A stretch of 64,000 bases of DNA from Flavobacterium notoginsengisoli (GTDB lineage: Bacteria > Bacteroidota > Bacteroidia > Flavobacteriales > Flavobacteriaceae): NCBI RefSeq assembly GCF_014207905.1, contig NZ_JACHLB010000008.1, forward strand, positions 1-64,000. The letters run 5' to 3'. Shown here piece by piece: positions 16,048 through 25,456 of the stretch. Every line of letters starts with the position of its first letter. The first letter of the stretch is position 1. A program made the position numbers and the translations under genes. The notes below the pieces were generated by a model that worked only from the letters and a program-made list of their open reading frames with translations, ran no database searches and was not told where the DNA came from.

Positions 16048-17067
16048 AACTTTTTTGTTGATTGCTTTTATTAAGGCTGGACCTTCATAAATAAATCCAG
16101 TGTATAATTGCACCAAACTTGCTCCAGCATTTAATTTTTCGATAGCGTCATCTGCAGAATGAATTCCTCCTACTCCAATAATTGGGAATGCTTTATTGCT
16201 TTTTTCAGAAAGAAAACGAATTACTTCTGTAGAACGTTTGGTTAACGGTTTTCCCGACAAACCTCCCATTTCTGATTGATTTGCAGATTGTAAACCATCT
16301 CTCGAAATAGTAGTATTAGTAGCAATAACTCCTGCAATCTCAGTTGTTTTCACAATATCGATAATATCCAATAATTGCTCATCTGTTAAGTCTGGAGCAA
16401 TTTTCAAAAGAATTGGTTTTACTTTTTGAGTGCTTGTTTTTTGTTTTTCAACATTTCTATTTTGCAAGGTTTGCAATAAAGCCGTCAAAGGCTCTTTGTC
16501 TTGCAAGGCTCTCAAATTTGGCGTATTTGGCGAACTTACATTTACTACAAAATAATCTACATGATTGAATAATGCATCAAAACAAATGATATAATCTTTA
16601 ACCGCATCTTCGTTATCGGTTACTTTGTTCTTTCCGATATTTCCACCAATCAAAACTCCTGAATTTTTCTTCAAGCGTTCTACAGCTTCTAGAACACCTC
16701 CGTTATTAAATCCCATTCGATTAATAATCGCCTGATCTTCTTTTAAGCGGAATAAACGTTTTTTAGGATTTCCTTCTTGGCCTACTGGTGTTACCGTTCC
16801 GATTTCAATAAAACCAAAACCAAAATCGCCTAGTTCTTTATATAGCTTGGCATCTTTATCAAATCCTGCTGCAAGTCCAACCGGATTTTTGAATTTTATT
16901 CCGAAAACTTCTCTCTCTAATCGAGAGTCTTTTACTTCGTATATCGCTCTTATTATTGATGAAACTCCTGGGATTTTTGAAATGAATTTAACGAATGAAA
17001 AAGTAAAGTAATGCACTTCTTCAGGATCAAACCAAAAAAGTATCGGACGAATTATCAATTTATACAT
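16033..17067 (-). CDS. pyrD: Dihydroorotate dehydrogenase (quinone), class 2
   Basis: Membrane-associated flavoenzyme oxidising dihydroorotate to orotate in pyrimidine synthesis, passing electrons to quinone. The 344-residue length, the N-terminal amphipathic helix region (about 1-45) and the class-2 signature NVSSPNTPNLRALQ with catalytic Ser support this. FMN-binding segments include NPVGLAAGFDKD, GGLSGKPL and IIGVGGIHS. A TAAATTTG promoter lies 29 bases upstream of the ATG. The 3' end overlaps the convergent DUF3307 gene. Confidence 0.96.
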   Translation of the reverse strand: MYKLIIRPILFWFDPEEVHYFTFSFVKFISKIPGVSSIIRAIYEVKDSRLEREVFGIKFKNPVGLAAGFDKDAKLYKELGDFGFGFIEIGTVTPVGQEGNPKKRLFRLKEDQAIINRMGFNNGGVLEAVERLKKNSGVLIGGNIGKNKVTDNEDAVKDYIICFDALFNHVDYFVVNVSSPNTPNLRALQDKEPLTALLQTLQNRNVEKQKTSTQKVKPILLKIAPDLTDEQLLDIIDIVKTTEIAGVIATNTTISRDGLQSANQSEMGGLSGKPLTKRSTEVIRFLSEKSNKAFPIIGVGGIHSADDAIEKLNAGASLVQLYTGFIYEGPALIKAINKKVLGQL

Positions 17068-17382
17068 AAGAGTTGTGTTGTTGTTATTTTGGCTGCAAAT
17101 TTAAATATTATAGTTTAAAAAGGTGCTTATTTACTCAAACAAATAATTTCTATTTTGTTCAATTCTTCAAAATTGATTAAAAAGCTCTTAAAACCAAAAC
17201 AACTTCCTTTTCCGTTCATTTTTAATGAAAACCTCGTTTTTGATGTTGCAAATTATAAAATGAAACATGTTTCTCTCTTAAAAAAAGCCTTACAAATTGT
17301 TTATCAGTTAATTTTGAGTCAATTAAGAATACTCCTCACAACAAATCTTTTTTTCCAATAACAATAAAAAATAAACTAAACT
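17068..17382. other. Gene-free stretch between pyrD and the arylsulfatase
   Basis: Apart from the pyrD promoter I see no gene, repeat or strong hairpin here. A 68-codon open frame at 17155-17361 starts with TTG, has no coding character and no promoter. No perfect TAnnTTTG for the sulfatase was found. Confidence 0.6.
17096..17103 (-). promoter_or_regulatory. -7 promoter element of pyrD
   Basis: Minus strand TAAATTTG fits TAnnTTTG, 28 bases before the pyrD ATG. Confidence 0.65.
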
Positions 17383-19824
17383 ATGAAAAGCAACAACATC
17401 TCAGTACAGGAAAAAAGTCTTTTTCTATTTTTATTATTCTTGTTGTTTAGTGTAAATTCAAAATTATTTGCACAAGCTGATCCTCAGCAAGTAACCAAAG
17501 AAACGTTTAAAGGAAAAATGGCTTTAGACATTCGAGACTCAAAAAGTGACTGGACTCCATATTTACCCAAAAAAGCACCTGTAGGCTCACCAAACATCCT
17601 ATTTATTTTGTATGATGATACAGGAATGGCTGCTTGGTCTCCGTATGGGGGAGCGATAAATATGCCAACCATGCAAAAATTAGCCGACAATGGAATTACC
17701 TATTCACAATGGCACACAACAGCATTATGCTCACCAACTCGTTCGACATTATTAACAGGTCGTAATCATCATCTTAATGGAATGGCAGCTATTACCGAAA
17801 CAGCAGACGGGTATCCTGGTGCAAGTGGAAGAATTCCCAAACAAGCTGCCACAATTGGGCAAATTCTACAAGATAACGGCTGGAGCACTTTTTGGGTTGG
17901 AAAAAATCACAATGTGCCAGAACAAGATATTGCAGCTGGAGGTCCAAGAAGTACCTGGCCACTTCAAATGGGATTCGATCGTTTCTATGGTTTTCTAGGT
18001 GGAGAAACCAATCAATGGTATCCTGATTTAACAGAAGACAATCATTTTGTTGAACCACCTGCAACACCAGAAGAAGGTTATCATTTATCAAAAGATTTAG
18101 CAGATCATGCTTTAGAATTTATAAAAGACCAACAGGCCACAAATCCATCGAAACCTTGGTACATGTGGTATTGTCCAGGTGCAAATCATGCACCGCATCA
18201 AGCTCCTGAAGAATATATTGCAAAATATAAAGGTAAATTTGACGACGGATATGATGCTTATCGCAAATGGGTTCTGCCAAGAATGATTGCTAAAGGAGTT
18301 ATTCCAGCAGGAACAAACTTTGACAAATTTAACCCAATGCCTCCTGGAGTCGCAAATCCAGCCGATAATGTTTTAGACTGGAATAAATTAAAACCAGAAG
18401 AGAAAAAACTATTCTCAAGACTAGCAGAAGTTTATGCAGGTTTTTCAGAATACACAGATGCTCAAGTTGGCCGAATTATCGATTATTTAGAAAAAACAGG
18501 ACAGCTTGAAAACACCGTTGTAATTTATGCCGCAGATAATGGTGCTTCTGGTGAAGGTTCAGAATCGGGTTCTGTAAATGAAAACAAATTCTTTAACGGA
18601 TATCCTGATGAATTAAAAGAAAATCTAAAATATATAGACAAATTAGGAAGTCCTGATACTTACGAGCATTATCCAACGGGATGGGCAGCTGCATTCTCTA
18701 CTCCATTTAAAATGTTCAAAAGATACAGCCAATATGCAGGAGGAACTTGTGATCCTTTAGTAATTTCATGGCCAAAAGGTATTAAAGCAAAAGGTGTTGT
18801 TCGCGATCAGTTTCACCATTCAACAGATATTGTACCAACAATATTAGATGTTTGCGGACTAGAAATGCCTAAAGAATATCGCGGGGTTCCACAATATCCA
18901 TTATCTGGAGTTTCTATGCGCTATACTTTTGACGCTGCTCCAAATACAAAAACTCAAAAACACATTCAGTATTTTGCCATGTTAGGAAGCCGCGCTTTAT
19001 GGAAAGACGGATGGAAAGCGGTTGCATTGCATGCTCCTCTTGGCGGAAAAGGTCATTTTGATAAAGACGTTTGGGAATTATATAATACCGATGTCGACCG
19101 ATCTGAATCTAACAATTTAGCAGCCAAATATCCAGACAAATTAAAGGAGTTGATAAAAGACTGGAATGACGAAGCTGCTAAAAATTTAGTATTACCACTG
19201 GATGACCGTTCTGCAATTGAAGTTTTAGGAACTGAAAGACCTTCGTCTGAAGCTCCACGCGACCTTTACAAATACTATCCAGGAACTTCAGCTGTACCAG
19301 AAGGAGTTGCAGTTAACGTTCGAGGACGTTCTTACAAAATTGTAGCCGATGTTGATGTAAAAGATGCGAATGCTTCAGGCGTATTATTTGCTCATGGCTC
19401 TCGTTTCGGAGGACATACCTTATTTTTAAAAGATAAAAAACTGCATTATGTATACAATTTCTTAGGAATTGCTCCAGAACAAAAATTCACTTCAAATGTT
19501 GCCATTACTCCTGGAAAACATGTTTTTGGAATGGAATTCAATCGTGAGAAAGCTGGTCCGAACGGTGAGTCTATTGGAACAATGAAACTTTACATTGATG
19601 GCAAAGAAGTCGCTTCGGGCCCAATGAGAACTCAGTCCGGTAAATTTACACTCTCAGGCGACGGACTTTGCGTTGGATTCGATAGTGGAGATGCCGTAAG
19701 TAAAGAGTATAAAACACCTGGAACTTTTAAAGGAGGGGAAATTTATGGCGTAGGTATTAACGTCGGAAAAATTGAATACTCCGACCTAAACAACGAAGCA
19801 AAAAGAGCTTTCAGTAAAGATTAA
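17383..19824 (+). CDS. Exported arylsulfatase (Cys-type, formylglycine-dependent)
   Basis: A type I sulfatase hydrolysing sulfate esters in the periplasm or outside the cell. After a signal peptide (about 1-30, ending LFAQA), metal-binding Asp residues appear in ILYDDTG (78-79). The maturation motif CSPTRSTLLTGR has Cys116, which must be oxidised to formylglycine. ADNGASGEGS provides later ligands, as in the large AtsA-type arylsulfatases. Beyond the catalytic region (to about residue 620) a C-terminal beta-rich domain looks like a LamG/concanavalin-type fold (KLYIDGKEVASGPM). A formylglycine-generating enzyme is encoded 3.1 kb downstream on the same strand, with barrel and porin genes between. 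The substrate is not predictable. Confidence 0.9.
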   Translation: MKSNNISVQEKSLFLFLLFLLFSVNSKLFAQADPQQVTKETFKGKMALDIRDSKSDWTPYLPKKAPVGSPNILFILYDDTGMAAWSPYGGAINMPTMQKLADNGITYSQWHTTALCSPTRSTLLTGRNHHLNGMAAITETADGYPGASGRIPKQAATIGQILQDNGWSTFWVGKNHNVPEQDIAAGGPRSTWPLQMGFDRFYGFLGGETNQWYPDLTEDNHFVEPPATPEEGYHLSKDLADHALEFIKDQQATNPSKPWYMWYCPGANHAPHQAPEEYIAKYKGKFDDGYDAYRKWVLPRMIAKGVIPAGTNFDKFNPMPPGVANPADNVLDWNKLKPEEKKLFSRLAEVYAGFSEYTDAQVGRIIDYLEKTGQLENTVVIYAADNGASGEGSESGSVNENKFFNGYPDELKENLKYIDKLGSPDTYEHYPTGWAAAFSTPFKMFKRYSQYAGGTCDPLVISWPKGIKAKGVVRDQFHHSTDIVPTILDVCGLEMPKEYRGVPQYPLSGVSMRYTFDAAPNTKTQKHIQYFAMLGSRALWKDGWKAVALHAPLGGKGHFDKDVWELYNTDVDRSESNNLAAKYPDKLKELIKDWNDEAAKNLVLPLDDRSAIEVLGTERPSSEAPRDLYKYYPGTSAVPEGVAVNVRGRSYKIVADVDVKDANASGVLFAHGSRFGGHTLFLKDKKLHYVYNFLGIAPEQKFTSNVAITPGKHVFGMEFNREKAGPNGESIGTMKLYIDGKEVASGPMRTQSGKFTLSGDGLCVGFDSGDAVSKEYKTPGTFKGGEIYGVGINVGKIEYSDLNNEAKRAFSKD

Positions 19825-19841
19825 TGAACTTAAAAAGGATC

Positions 19842-19870
19842 AAGAGGTATTTAATAAATACCTCTTTTTC
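19842..19870 (+). terminator. Terminator after the arylsulfatase gene
   Basis: AAGAGGTATT / AATACCTCTT form a 10-bp stem with a five-base loop, followed by TTTTTC. Confidence 0.85.
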
Positions 19871-19916
19871 TCATTTAAATTTAATTAATAAATGTTTCAA
19901 TTAATTCCGACTCAAA

Positions 19917-20504
19917 ATGCTTCATAGAACTACTTATAATAAAAAGAGTTTTTTCTTAATGCTACTTTCTTCATTTAGTTTTTTTGTTTCAAATAAAATG
20001 GTAGCTCAGGAAAATGAAGAAAAGACATTTAAGCCACACCATCAAATTGGACTTTCTATTAATCATGTTCATGTTTTTGAAGGTCGCGATGACGAAGGAA
20101 ATCGAGAAGTTTTGAGTCTTCCTGCATGGGGTTTGGACTATACTTTTCAATTTCGTGAAAAATGGGCAATCGGACTTCATACTGACTTTATTATTGAAAA
20201 ATTTAAAGTCGAAAAAAATCTTGCCAGTGGAGAAGATAAAGAAACCGTTGAAAGAAGTTATCCTATTGCACCCGCTTTAATGGGAATTTATAAACCCAAT
20301 GAACATTGGAGCTTTCTACTCGGATTTGGAGGAGAATTTGCCAAAGAAGAAGATTTTTTCTTAACTCGTGCAGGTGTAGAATATGGTTACGAATTACCAA
20401 AAGGCTGGGAAATTTTCGGAACTGCCAGTTATGATTTTAAATGGAATGCTTATGACAGCTGGGGAATTGGTTTAGGAATCGCAAAAAACTTTGGAGGAAA
20501 ATAA
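19917..20504 (+). CDS. Small outer-membrane beta-barrel-like protein
   Basis: A 195-residue exported protein (hydrophobic signal about 11-30, ending MVAQE). It has alternating strands typical of an eight-stranded barrel: IGLSINHVHVFEG, WGLDYTFQFREKWAIGLHTDF, PIAPALMGIYKPNEHWSFLL and a final GIGLGIAKNF ending. I cannot name a function. It follows the sulfatase terminator by about 50 bases and precedes the OprP-type porin by 39, so it may share transcription with the porin. Confidence 0.72.
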   Translation: MLHRTTYNKKSFFLMLLSSFSFFVSNKMVAQENEEKTFKPHHQIGLSINHVHVFEGRDDEGNREVLSLPAWGLDYTFQFREKWAIGLHTDFIIEKFKVEKNLASGEDKETVERSYPIAPALMGIYKPNEHWSFLLGFGGEFAKEEDFFLTRAGVEYGYELPKGWEIFGTASYDFKWNAYDSWGIGLGIAKNFGGK

Positions 20505-20543
20505 GATTTCAGGAGAAAATAAAATGATACAATTTGTACGCCT

Positions 20544-21764
20544 ATGTTTAGCCCTAAAAATAAAATACTTGCTTGGAAAACTATTCTTTTGATTGCAATC
20601 TTTTTTATTAGTTTCAAAGGAATATCGCAAGAAGAAAAGGATACTACAAAAATAATGACTGTTCGATACGGAGACAAAGGTTTTGAGCTTCGAACGAAAG
20701 ACAATAAATTCCTATTCCAACTGCACAGTAGATTGCAATTTCGTTTTTCTACACCTTATGATACCGATCCTCTAACTTACGACGATTACAGTCAGGATGC
20801 CAAAACTACTTTTAAAATAAATCGCGCTAGACTAAAAATAGGCGGCCACGCTTTCGAACCTTGGTTGAAATATTATTGGGAATACGAATTAAGTCAATCT
20901 AATTTACTTGATTTTAGATTAATGATTGAGAAATGGGATTTTCTGAGTTTCAAAGTTGGACAATGGAAAACTGAGTTTACTCGAGAGCGTTTCATTAGTA
21001 GTGGTGAACAGCAAATGGTAGAAAGATCTCTTATCAATAGGCCCTTTACAGTTGACAGACAATTAGGAGCCGAAGTTTACGGGCATTTAAAAGGAAAAGG
21101 TATTGCAGATTTCAATTATTGGTTTGCTGCTTTAACTGGAACCGGACGCGGAAGCACTTCTAATGATGATAATCATCTTATGTATTTCGGAAGAGCCCAA
21201 TGGAATTTCTTAGGACGATTTCTAGATTTTGAAGGTTGTGATTTAGAATTTCACGAAAAACCAACTCCAATTATTGCTTTTTCAGCCATAACCAACCGAA
21301 GTCCATATACACGCTTTTCGCAAGCAGGAGGAGGTTCTTTAGATGGATTTGAAGATGGACAACCCGGTCAATACAGAGTAAATCAATGGAATCTAGAAAC
21401 CGCTTTTATGTATAAAGGTTTTTCTTGGCAAAGCGAATGGCATACTAAAGAAATAATTGACAAATACAATAATGACGACACGACTATTATGAAAGGATAT
21501 TATGTTCAGGCGGGTTATTTCTTTCACAATGTTTTTCATTGGTGGCCAGAACATTTAGAAATGGCAGCTAGACATGCTTCTTACAGACCCGATTATTCTA
21601 TTAGAGAAAATAGACAAGCAGAGTCTACTTTGGCTTTTAACTGGTTTTTTAAAGGACATAAAAACAAACTAACTTCTGAGGTAAGCTATTTTAGTTTCCA
21701 AGACAAATCACTTCCTCTAGAACAAGGTTGGCGCTTTAGAATACAATGGGATATTTCACTGTAA
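20544..21764 (+). CDS. OprP/OprO-type porin
   Basis: A 406-residue outer-membrane porin resembling the phosphate-selective OprP/OprO group. The signal peptide spans about 1-28 (ending KGISQ). The barrel begins with FLFQLHSRLQFRF and carries the family phrases FKINRARLKIGGHAFEPWLKYYWEYELS and FKVGQWKTEFTRER. It ends in a strand with terminal Leu (FRIQWDISL). Anion uptake is known for the family; given the neighbouring sulfatase and its activator, transport of sulfate, phosphate or a sulfated substrate is a reasonable inference only. Confidence 0.85.
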   Translation: MFSPKNKILAWKTILLIAIFFISFKGISQEEKDTTKIMTVRYGDKGFELRTKDNKFLFQLHSRLQFRFSTPYDTDPLTYDDYSQDAKTTFKINRARLKIGGHAFEPWLKYYWEYELSQSNLLDFRLMIEKWDFLSFKVGQWKTEFTRERFISSGEQQMVERSLINRPFTVDRQLGAEVYGHLKGKGIADFNYWFAALTGTGRGSTSNDDNHLMYFGRAQWNFLGRFLDFEGCDLEFHEKPTPIIAFSAITNRSPYTRFSQAGGGSLDGFEDGQPGQYRVNQWNLETAFMYKGFSWQSEWHTKEIIDKYNNDDTTIMKGYYVQAGYFFHNVFHWWPEHLEMAARHASYRPDYSIRENRQAESTLAFNWFFKGHKNKLTSEVSYFSFQDKSLPLEQGWRFRIQWDISL

Positions 21765-21843
21765 ATGCAGTAGCAAACTTTTGTTTAATTTCTTTAAATG
21801 AGACATTTTTTTTCATAACTTTAATTCATATAAATAACTGAAA

Positions 21844-22830
21844 ATGAAAAACATATCAAAAACAATAAAAAAATCGGCACTGGTGTGTTTGATTGGTACA
21901 TTTTTTCTTATTTCAATAGATAGTTTTGCTCAGCGTCATGGCGGCGGCGGTGCACACCGGGGCGGTGGCGGCGTAGGTGGCGGTACACATACTAGACCTG
22001 CCCAAACAAGACCTGGCTCTAATGGAGGTGGTATTAAGAGACCTGCAAATACTACTAGACCTACCAATTCTAATAATAAGGCTACTAGACCAGCTAATTC
22101 TAACAATAAAGTTACAAGACCTACAAATTCAAATAATAAGACGGCAAGACCAGCGACATCTACCAATAGAAACAACAATAATAGAACTGGCAACAGAAAC
22201 ACAAATATTAGTGGCAATACCGTTAATAGAAACAGAAACAACGTAAATATTAATGTAAATAACAGCGTTCATGTTCGTAACAATCGTAATACAGTTGTTA
22301 GACCTGGCCCTAGACCTTATGTACGACCTCCTTATGTATATGGCGGTTATAGATACAACTGCTACCATCCCTATTATCCACGTCCATACAGACCGTATTA
22401 TTGGGGACCAGTTTGGCATCCATGGGGATTTTTCGTAGCTACATTAGCTGTTACGGCTATTGTAGTTAGTGTAGAAAGCACTCAATATCATTACGACCAA
22501 GGTGTATGGTATACTTCATCGACTGGCGGTTACACTGCTGTTCCAGCACCTGTTGGCGGTACCGTAAATAACATACCAAGCGGAGCAGAAACGGTAAATA
22601 CCGGAACCGTAAATAATTATTATTACGGAGGAACTTATTACGAAAAAGATGGAGGCAAATATACCGTCGTCGCTCCAACGGCTGGAACGATTGTAGAAAA
22701 TTTACCTGAAGGAGGAGAAGAAGTTACAATTGGAGATTCTAAATATGTTAAATTTGGCGAAACCTATTATCAACCCGTACAAGTTGATGGAAAAGACAGA
22801 TATGAAGTAGTTCAGGTTGAGAAAGAATAA
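21844..22830 (+). CDS. DUF6515-type exported protein with Gly/Asn/Arg-rich repeat region
   Basis: A 328-residue exported protein. After the signal peptide (about 1-29, ending SFAQ) come a Gly/His-rich stretch, four copies of a ten-residue Arg-Pro-Asn-rich repeat (about 69-110) and an Asn-rich stretch. A Tyr/Pro-rich segment (YNCYHPYYPRPYRPYYWGP) follows, then one hydrophobic helix (FFVATLAVTAIVVSV). The last 110 residues repeat a module with TYYEKDGGKYTVV and TYYQPVQVDGKDRYEVV, as in DUF6515-type proteins. The function is unknown; the layout suggests a protein that binds polymer or nucleates at the envelope. It sits between the porin and the FGE gene. Confidence 0.8.
   Translation: MKNISKTIKKSALVCLIGTFFLISIDSFAQRHGGGGAHRGGGGVGGGTHTRPAQTRPGSNGGGIKRPANTTRPTNSNNKATRPANSNNKVTRPTNSNNKTARPATSTNRNNNNRTGNRNTNISGNTVNRNRNNVNINVNNSVHVRNNRNTVVRPGPRPYVRPPYVYGGYRYNCYHPYYPRPYRPYYWGPVWHPWGFFVATLAVTAIVVSVESTQYHYDQGVWYTSSTGGYTAVPAPVGGTVNNIPSGAETVNTGTVNNYYYGGTYYEKDGGKYTVVAPTAGTIVENLPEGGEEVTIGDSKYVKFGETYYQPVQVDGKDRYEVVQVEKE
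22053..22172 (+). repeat. 30-bp in-frame tandem repeats (four copies)
   Basis: Four imperfect 30-base units encode RPTNSNNKAT-like decapeptides inside the DUF6515-type gene. Copy number could vary between strains. Confidence 0.8.
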
Positions 22831-22927
22831 ACTTTATTAATTCTATCATATTAGTATACTATTAAAGATTATTTTTCATAATTTTAGTCCCTCTATTACA
22901 ACCATAATAAGCTCAAAAAAATAAACC

Positions 22928-24058
22928 ATGAAAAACAAAACCTTTTGGATATTTGCGTTACTCACATTATCCATTATATCAATAGCGTATAGTTACACCA
23001 AATTTGCAGGCAAAGAAGAAAAAAAGGTTGCTGAATGTCACGACATACCAGTTACTGCAGAATCTGAATTTAAGCCCACTATCGAAAATAAATTCAAACC
23101 CGAAACAAAAGCACCAAAAGGGATGGTTTGGATTCCTGGCGGTGAATTTTCTATGGGAACAAATGTCGAAGATGAGAGTCTATGCAGTATAAAAGGAGTT
23201 ACAAAAGACGCTGCTCCTATTCATCGCGTTTATGTTGATGGATATTATATGGATGAAACCGAAGTAACTAACGAAGAATTTGAAAAATTTGTAAAAGCGA
23301 CAGGCTATGTAACTGTAGCAGAACAAAAACCAACCAAAGAGGAGTTTCCAACTGCAAGCGAAGAAGATTTAGTTACAGGTTCTGTTGTTTTTACTCCGAC
23401 TCCAAAAGCTGTTAATTTGAATAATTTTCTGCAATGGTGGCGTTACGAACCAGGTGCGGACTGGAGACATCCAGAAGGTCCTCAAAGCACTATCAAAGGA
23501 AAAGAAAAATATCCTGTAGTTCATGTAGTTTACGAAGACGCTGCTGCTTATGCAAAATGGGCAGGAAAAAGACTTCCAACAGAAGCAGAATGGGAATTTG
23601 CTGCTCGTGGTGGTAAAACAGGAAATCTTTATGCTTGGGGTAACGACTTAAAACCTAAAGGAAAATTTCAAGCTAATATTTACCAAGGGCACTTTCCGAT
23701 AAAAGATGGCGATACTGGTGAAGATGGATATAAAGGTATAGCACCAACAGCGCAATATGCACCAAATGCTTATGGTCTGTATGATATGGCAGGAAATGTT
23801 TGGGAATGGGTTAATGATTGGTACAGCATTGATTATTACAAATCATTAGCTGAAAGCGGCAAAGTAACCAAAAACCCTCAAGGACCGAATGCTTATTACG
23901 ATCCAAATGACCCAACAGAAATTAAGCGTGTACACAGAGGCGGTTCATTTTTATGTACTGATCAATATTGCACTCGCTATATGGTAGGAACAAGAGGAAA
24001 AGGCGAAATTAGATCTGCCGCAAATCACGTCGGATTTAGATGTGTAAAAAGTAAATAA
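22928..24058 (+). CDS. Exported formylglycine-generating enzyme (SUMF1/FGE family)
   Basis: A 376-residue FGE-sulfatase-domain protein predicted to convert the sulfatase active-site Cys to formylglycine. The N-terminus has one hydrophobic segment (about 6-25), so it faces the periplasm. The domain begins GMVWIPGGEFSMG and contains LPTEAEWEFAARGG and YDMAGNVWEWVNDW. The decisive motif is RGGSFLCTDQYCTRYMVGTRG: Cys343 and Cys348 match the C-x4-C catalytic pair of true FGEs. Many Bacteroidota relatives (GldJ/GldK type) lack this pair. The gene closes the sulfatase island and is followed by a strong terminator. Its likely partner is the arylsulfatase at 17.4 kb. Confidence 0.88.
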   Translation: MKNKTFWIFALLTLSIISIAYSYTKFAGKEEKKVAECHDIPVTAESEFKPTIENKFKPETKAPKGMVWIPGGEFSMGTNVEDESLCSIKGVTKDAAPIHRVYVDGYYMDETEVTNEEFEKFVKATGYVTVAEQKPTKEEFPTASEEDLVTGSVVFTPTPKAVNLNNFLQWWRYEPGADWRHPEGPQSTIKGKEKYPVVHVVYEDAAAYAKWAGKRLPTEAEWEFAARGGKTGNLYAWGNDLKPKGKFQANIYQGHFPIKDGDTGEDGYKGIAPTAQYAPNAYGLYDMAGNVWEWVNDWYSIDYYKSLAESGKVTKNPQGPNAYYDPNDPTEIKRVHRGGSFLCTDQYCTRYMVGTRGKGEIRSAANHVGFRCVKSK

Positions 24059-24075
24059 GAGCACTTAAATAACTG

Positions 24076-24107
24076 AAAGGGATTCTGTTTAGAATCCCTT
24101 TTTTTAT
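24076..24107 (+). terminator. Terminator after the FGE gene
   Basis: AAAGGGATTCT pairs perfectly with AGAATCCCTTT around a GTTT loop, followed by T residues. Confidence 0.9.
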
Positions 24108-24153
24108 TCATTCAAGATATTTAAAGCCAAAATCTTTCGCAGAAATTTTTTTC

Positions 24154-24161
24154 TATATTTG
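24154..24161 (+). promoter_or_regulatory. -7 promoter element of pepT
   Basis: TATATTTG fits TAnnTTTG and lies 16 bases before the pepT ATG. Confidence 0.7.
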
Positions 24162-24177
24162 CTAAAAATTCAAAAAA

Positions 24178-25455
24178 ATGCAACATATCATAGATCGTTT
24201 TATCAGTTACATAACAATTGACACTGAATCAGATCCACATTCACAAACTACACCAAGTACTCAAAAACAATGGAATCTTGCCAATAAATTAGTAGAAGAA
24301 TTAAAGGCAATCGGATTAGAAGAAGTAACTATAGACGACAAAGCCTATATAATGGCAACACTTCCGAGTAATGTTGACCATGAAGTGCCAACTATTGGAT
24401 TTGTTTCTCATTTTGATACATCTCCAGATTTTAGTGGAGCAAATGTAAAGCCTCAAATCGTTGAAAATTACGACGGAAAAGACATTATTCTTAATGCAGA
24501 AAAAAACATCGTTTTATCTCCAAACTACTTTAAAGATTTATTGCAATATAAAGGTCAAACGATTATTACAACTGACGGAACAACGCTTCTAGGCGCCGAT
24601 GATAAAGCTGGAATTACAGAAATTGTCTCAGCAATGGAATATCTAATTCAGCATCCAGAAATTAAGCACGGAAAAATCAGAATTGGCTTTACACCAGATG
24701 AAGAAATCGGTCGTGGCGCTCATCATTTTGATGTTGAAAAATTCGGAGCGCAGTGGGCTTATACTATGGACGGAAGTCAGATTGGCGAATTAGAATATGA
24801 AAATTTTAATGCCGCTGGAGCGAAAATTACTTTCAAAGGAAAAAGCGTTCATCCTGGTTATGCTAAAGGAAAAATGATTAATTCTATGCTTTTGGCAAAC
24901 GAATTTATTAATGAACTTCCGAAAGGCGAAACTCCTGAAGAAACCAAAGGTTATGAAGGTTTTTTCCACGTACATCATATTAAAGGAAATATTGAAGAAA
25001 CGGTTTTAGAACTAATCATTCGCGATCATAACAAGAAAAAGTTCGAAAACAGAAAAGAACTTATTCATAAAATCGCTAAAAAATTCAATAAAAAATTCGC
25101 AAAGAAATTTGGCGAAGATATTGTAACTGCTGAAGTTAAAGACCAATATTACAATATGAAAGAAAAAGTTCTTCCTGTAAAATATATTGTAGATATTGCA
25201 GAAAAAGCAATGAGAGAATTAAACATCAAACCAATCATCAAACCAATTCGTGGCGGAACTGACGGTTCTCAATTATCTTTTATGGGATTACCTTGTCCGA
25301 ACATTTTTGCGGGCGGACATAATTTCCACGGAAAATACGAATATGTTCCAGCAGAAAGCATTCAAAAAGCAACTGAAGTTATCGTGAAAATTGCAGAATT
25401 AACAGCAATTCCAGGAATCTTTGACGCGCCAGAAAAAACTAAAAAAGGAAAATAA
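24178..25455 (+). CDS. pepT: Peptidase T (tripeptidase)
   Basis: A cytoplasmic M20-family zinc aminopeptidase that removes the N-terminal residue from tripeptides. Metal-site motifs are visible: SHFDTSPDFSG, LLGADDKAG, TPDEEIGRGA with the catalytic Glu, MDG, and the late FAGGHNFHGKYEYVP. The 425-residue length is slightly above the usual 405-410. The TATATTTG promoter supports the ATG. A DUF1801-type gene starts one base after the stop. Confidence 0.96.
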   Translation: MQHIIDRFISYITIDTESDPHSQTTPSTQKQWNLANKLVEELKAIGLEEVTIDDKAYIMATLPSNVDHEVPTIGFVSHFDTSPDFSGANVKPQIVENYDGKDIILNAEKNIVLSPNYFKDLLQYKGQTIITTDGTTLLGADDKAGITEIVSAMEYLIQHPEIKHGKIRIGFTPDEEIGRGAHHFDVEKFGAQWAYTMDGSQIGELEYENFNAAGAKITFKGKSVHPGYAKGKMINSMLLANEFINELPKGETPEETKGYEGFFHVHHIKGNIEETVLELIIRDHNKKKFENRKELIHKIAKKFNKKFAKKFGEDIVTAEVKDQYYNMKEKVLPVKYIVDIAEKAMRELNIKPIIKPIRGGTDGSQLSFMGLPCPNIFAGGHNFHGKYEYVPAESIQKATEVIVKIAELTAIPGIFDAPEKTKKGK

Positions 25456-25456
25456 T

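Noticed and set aside
17155..17361. A 68-codon open frame before the arylsulfatase
   Set aside because: TTG start, no promoter, AT-rich with no domain or signal peptide; likely chance in an intergenic space.
21936..22241. A 101-codon minus-strand Pro/Leu-rich frame opposite the DUF6515 gene
   Set aside because: It arises from the repetitive Gly/Asn/Arg coding region on the other strand.
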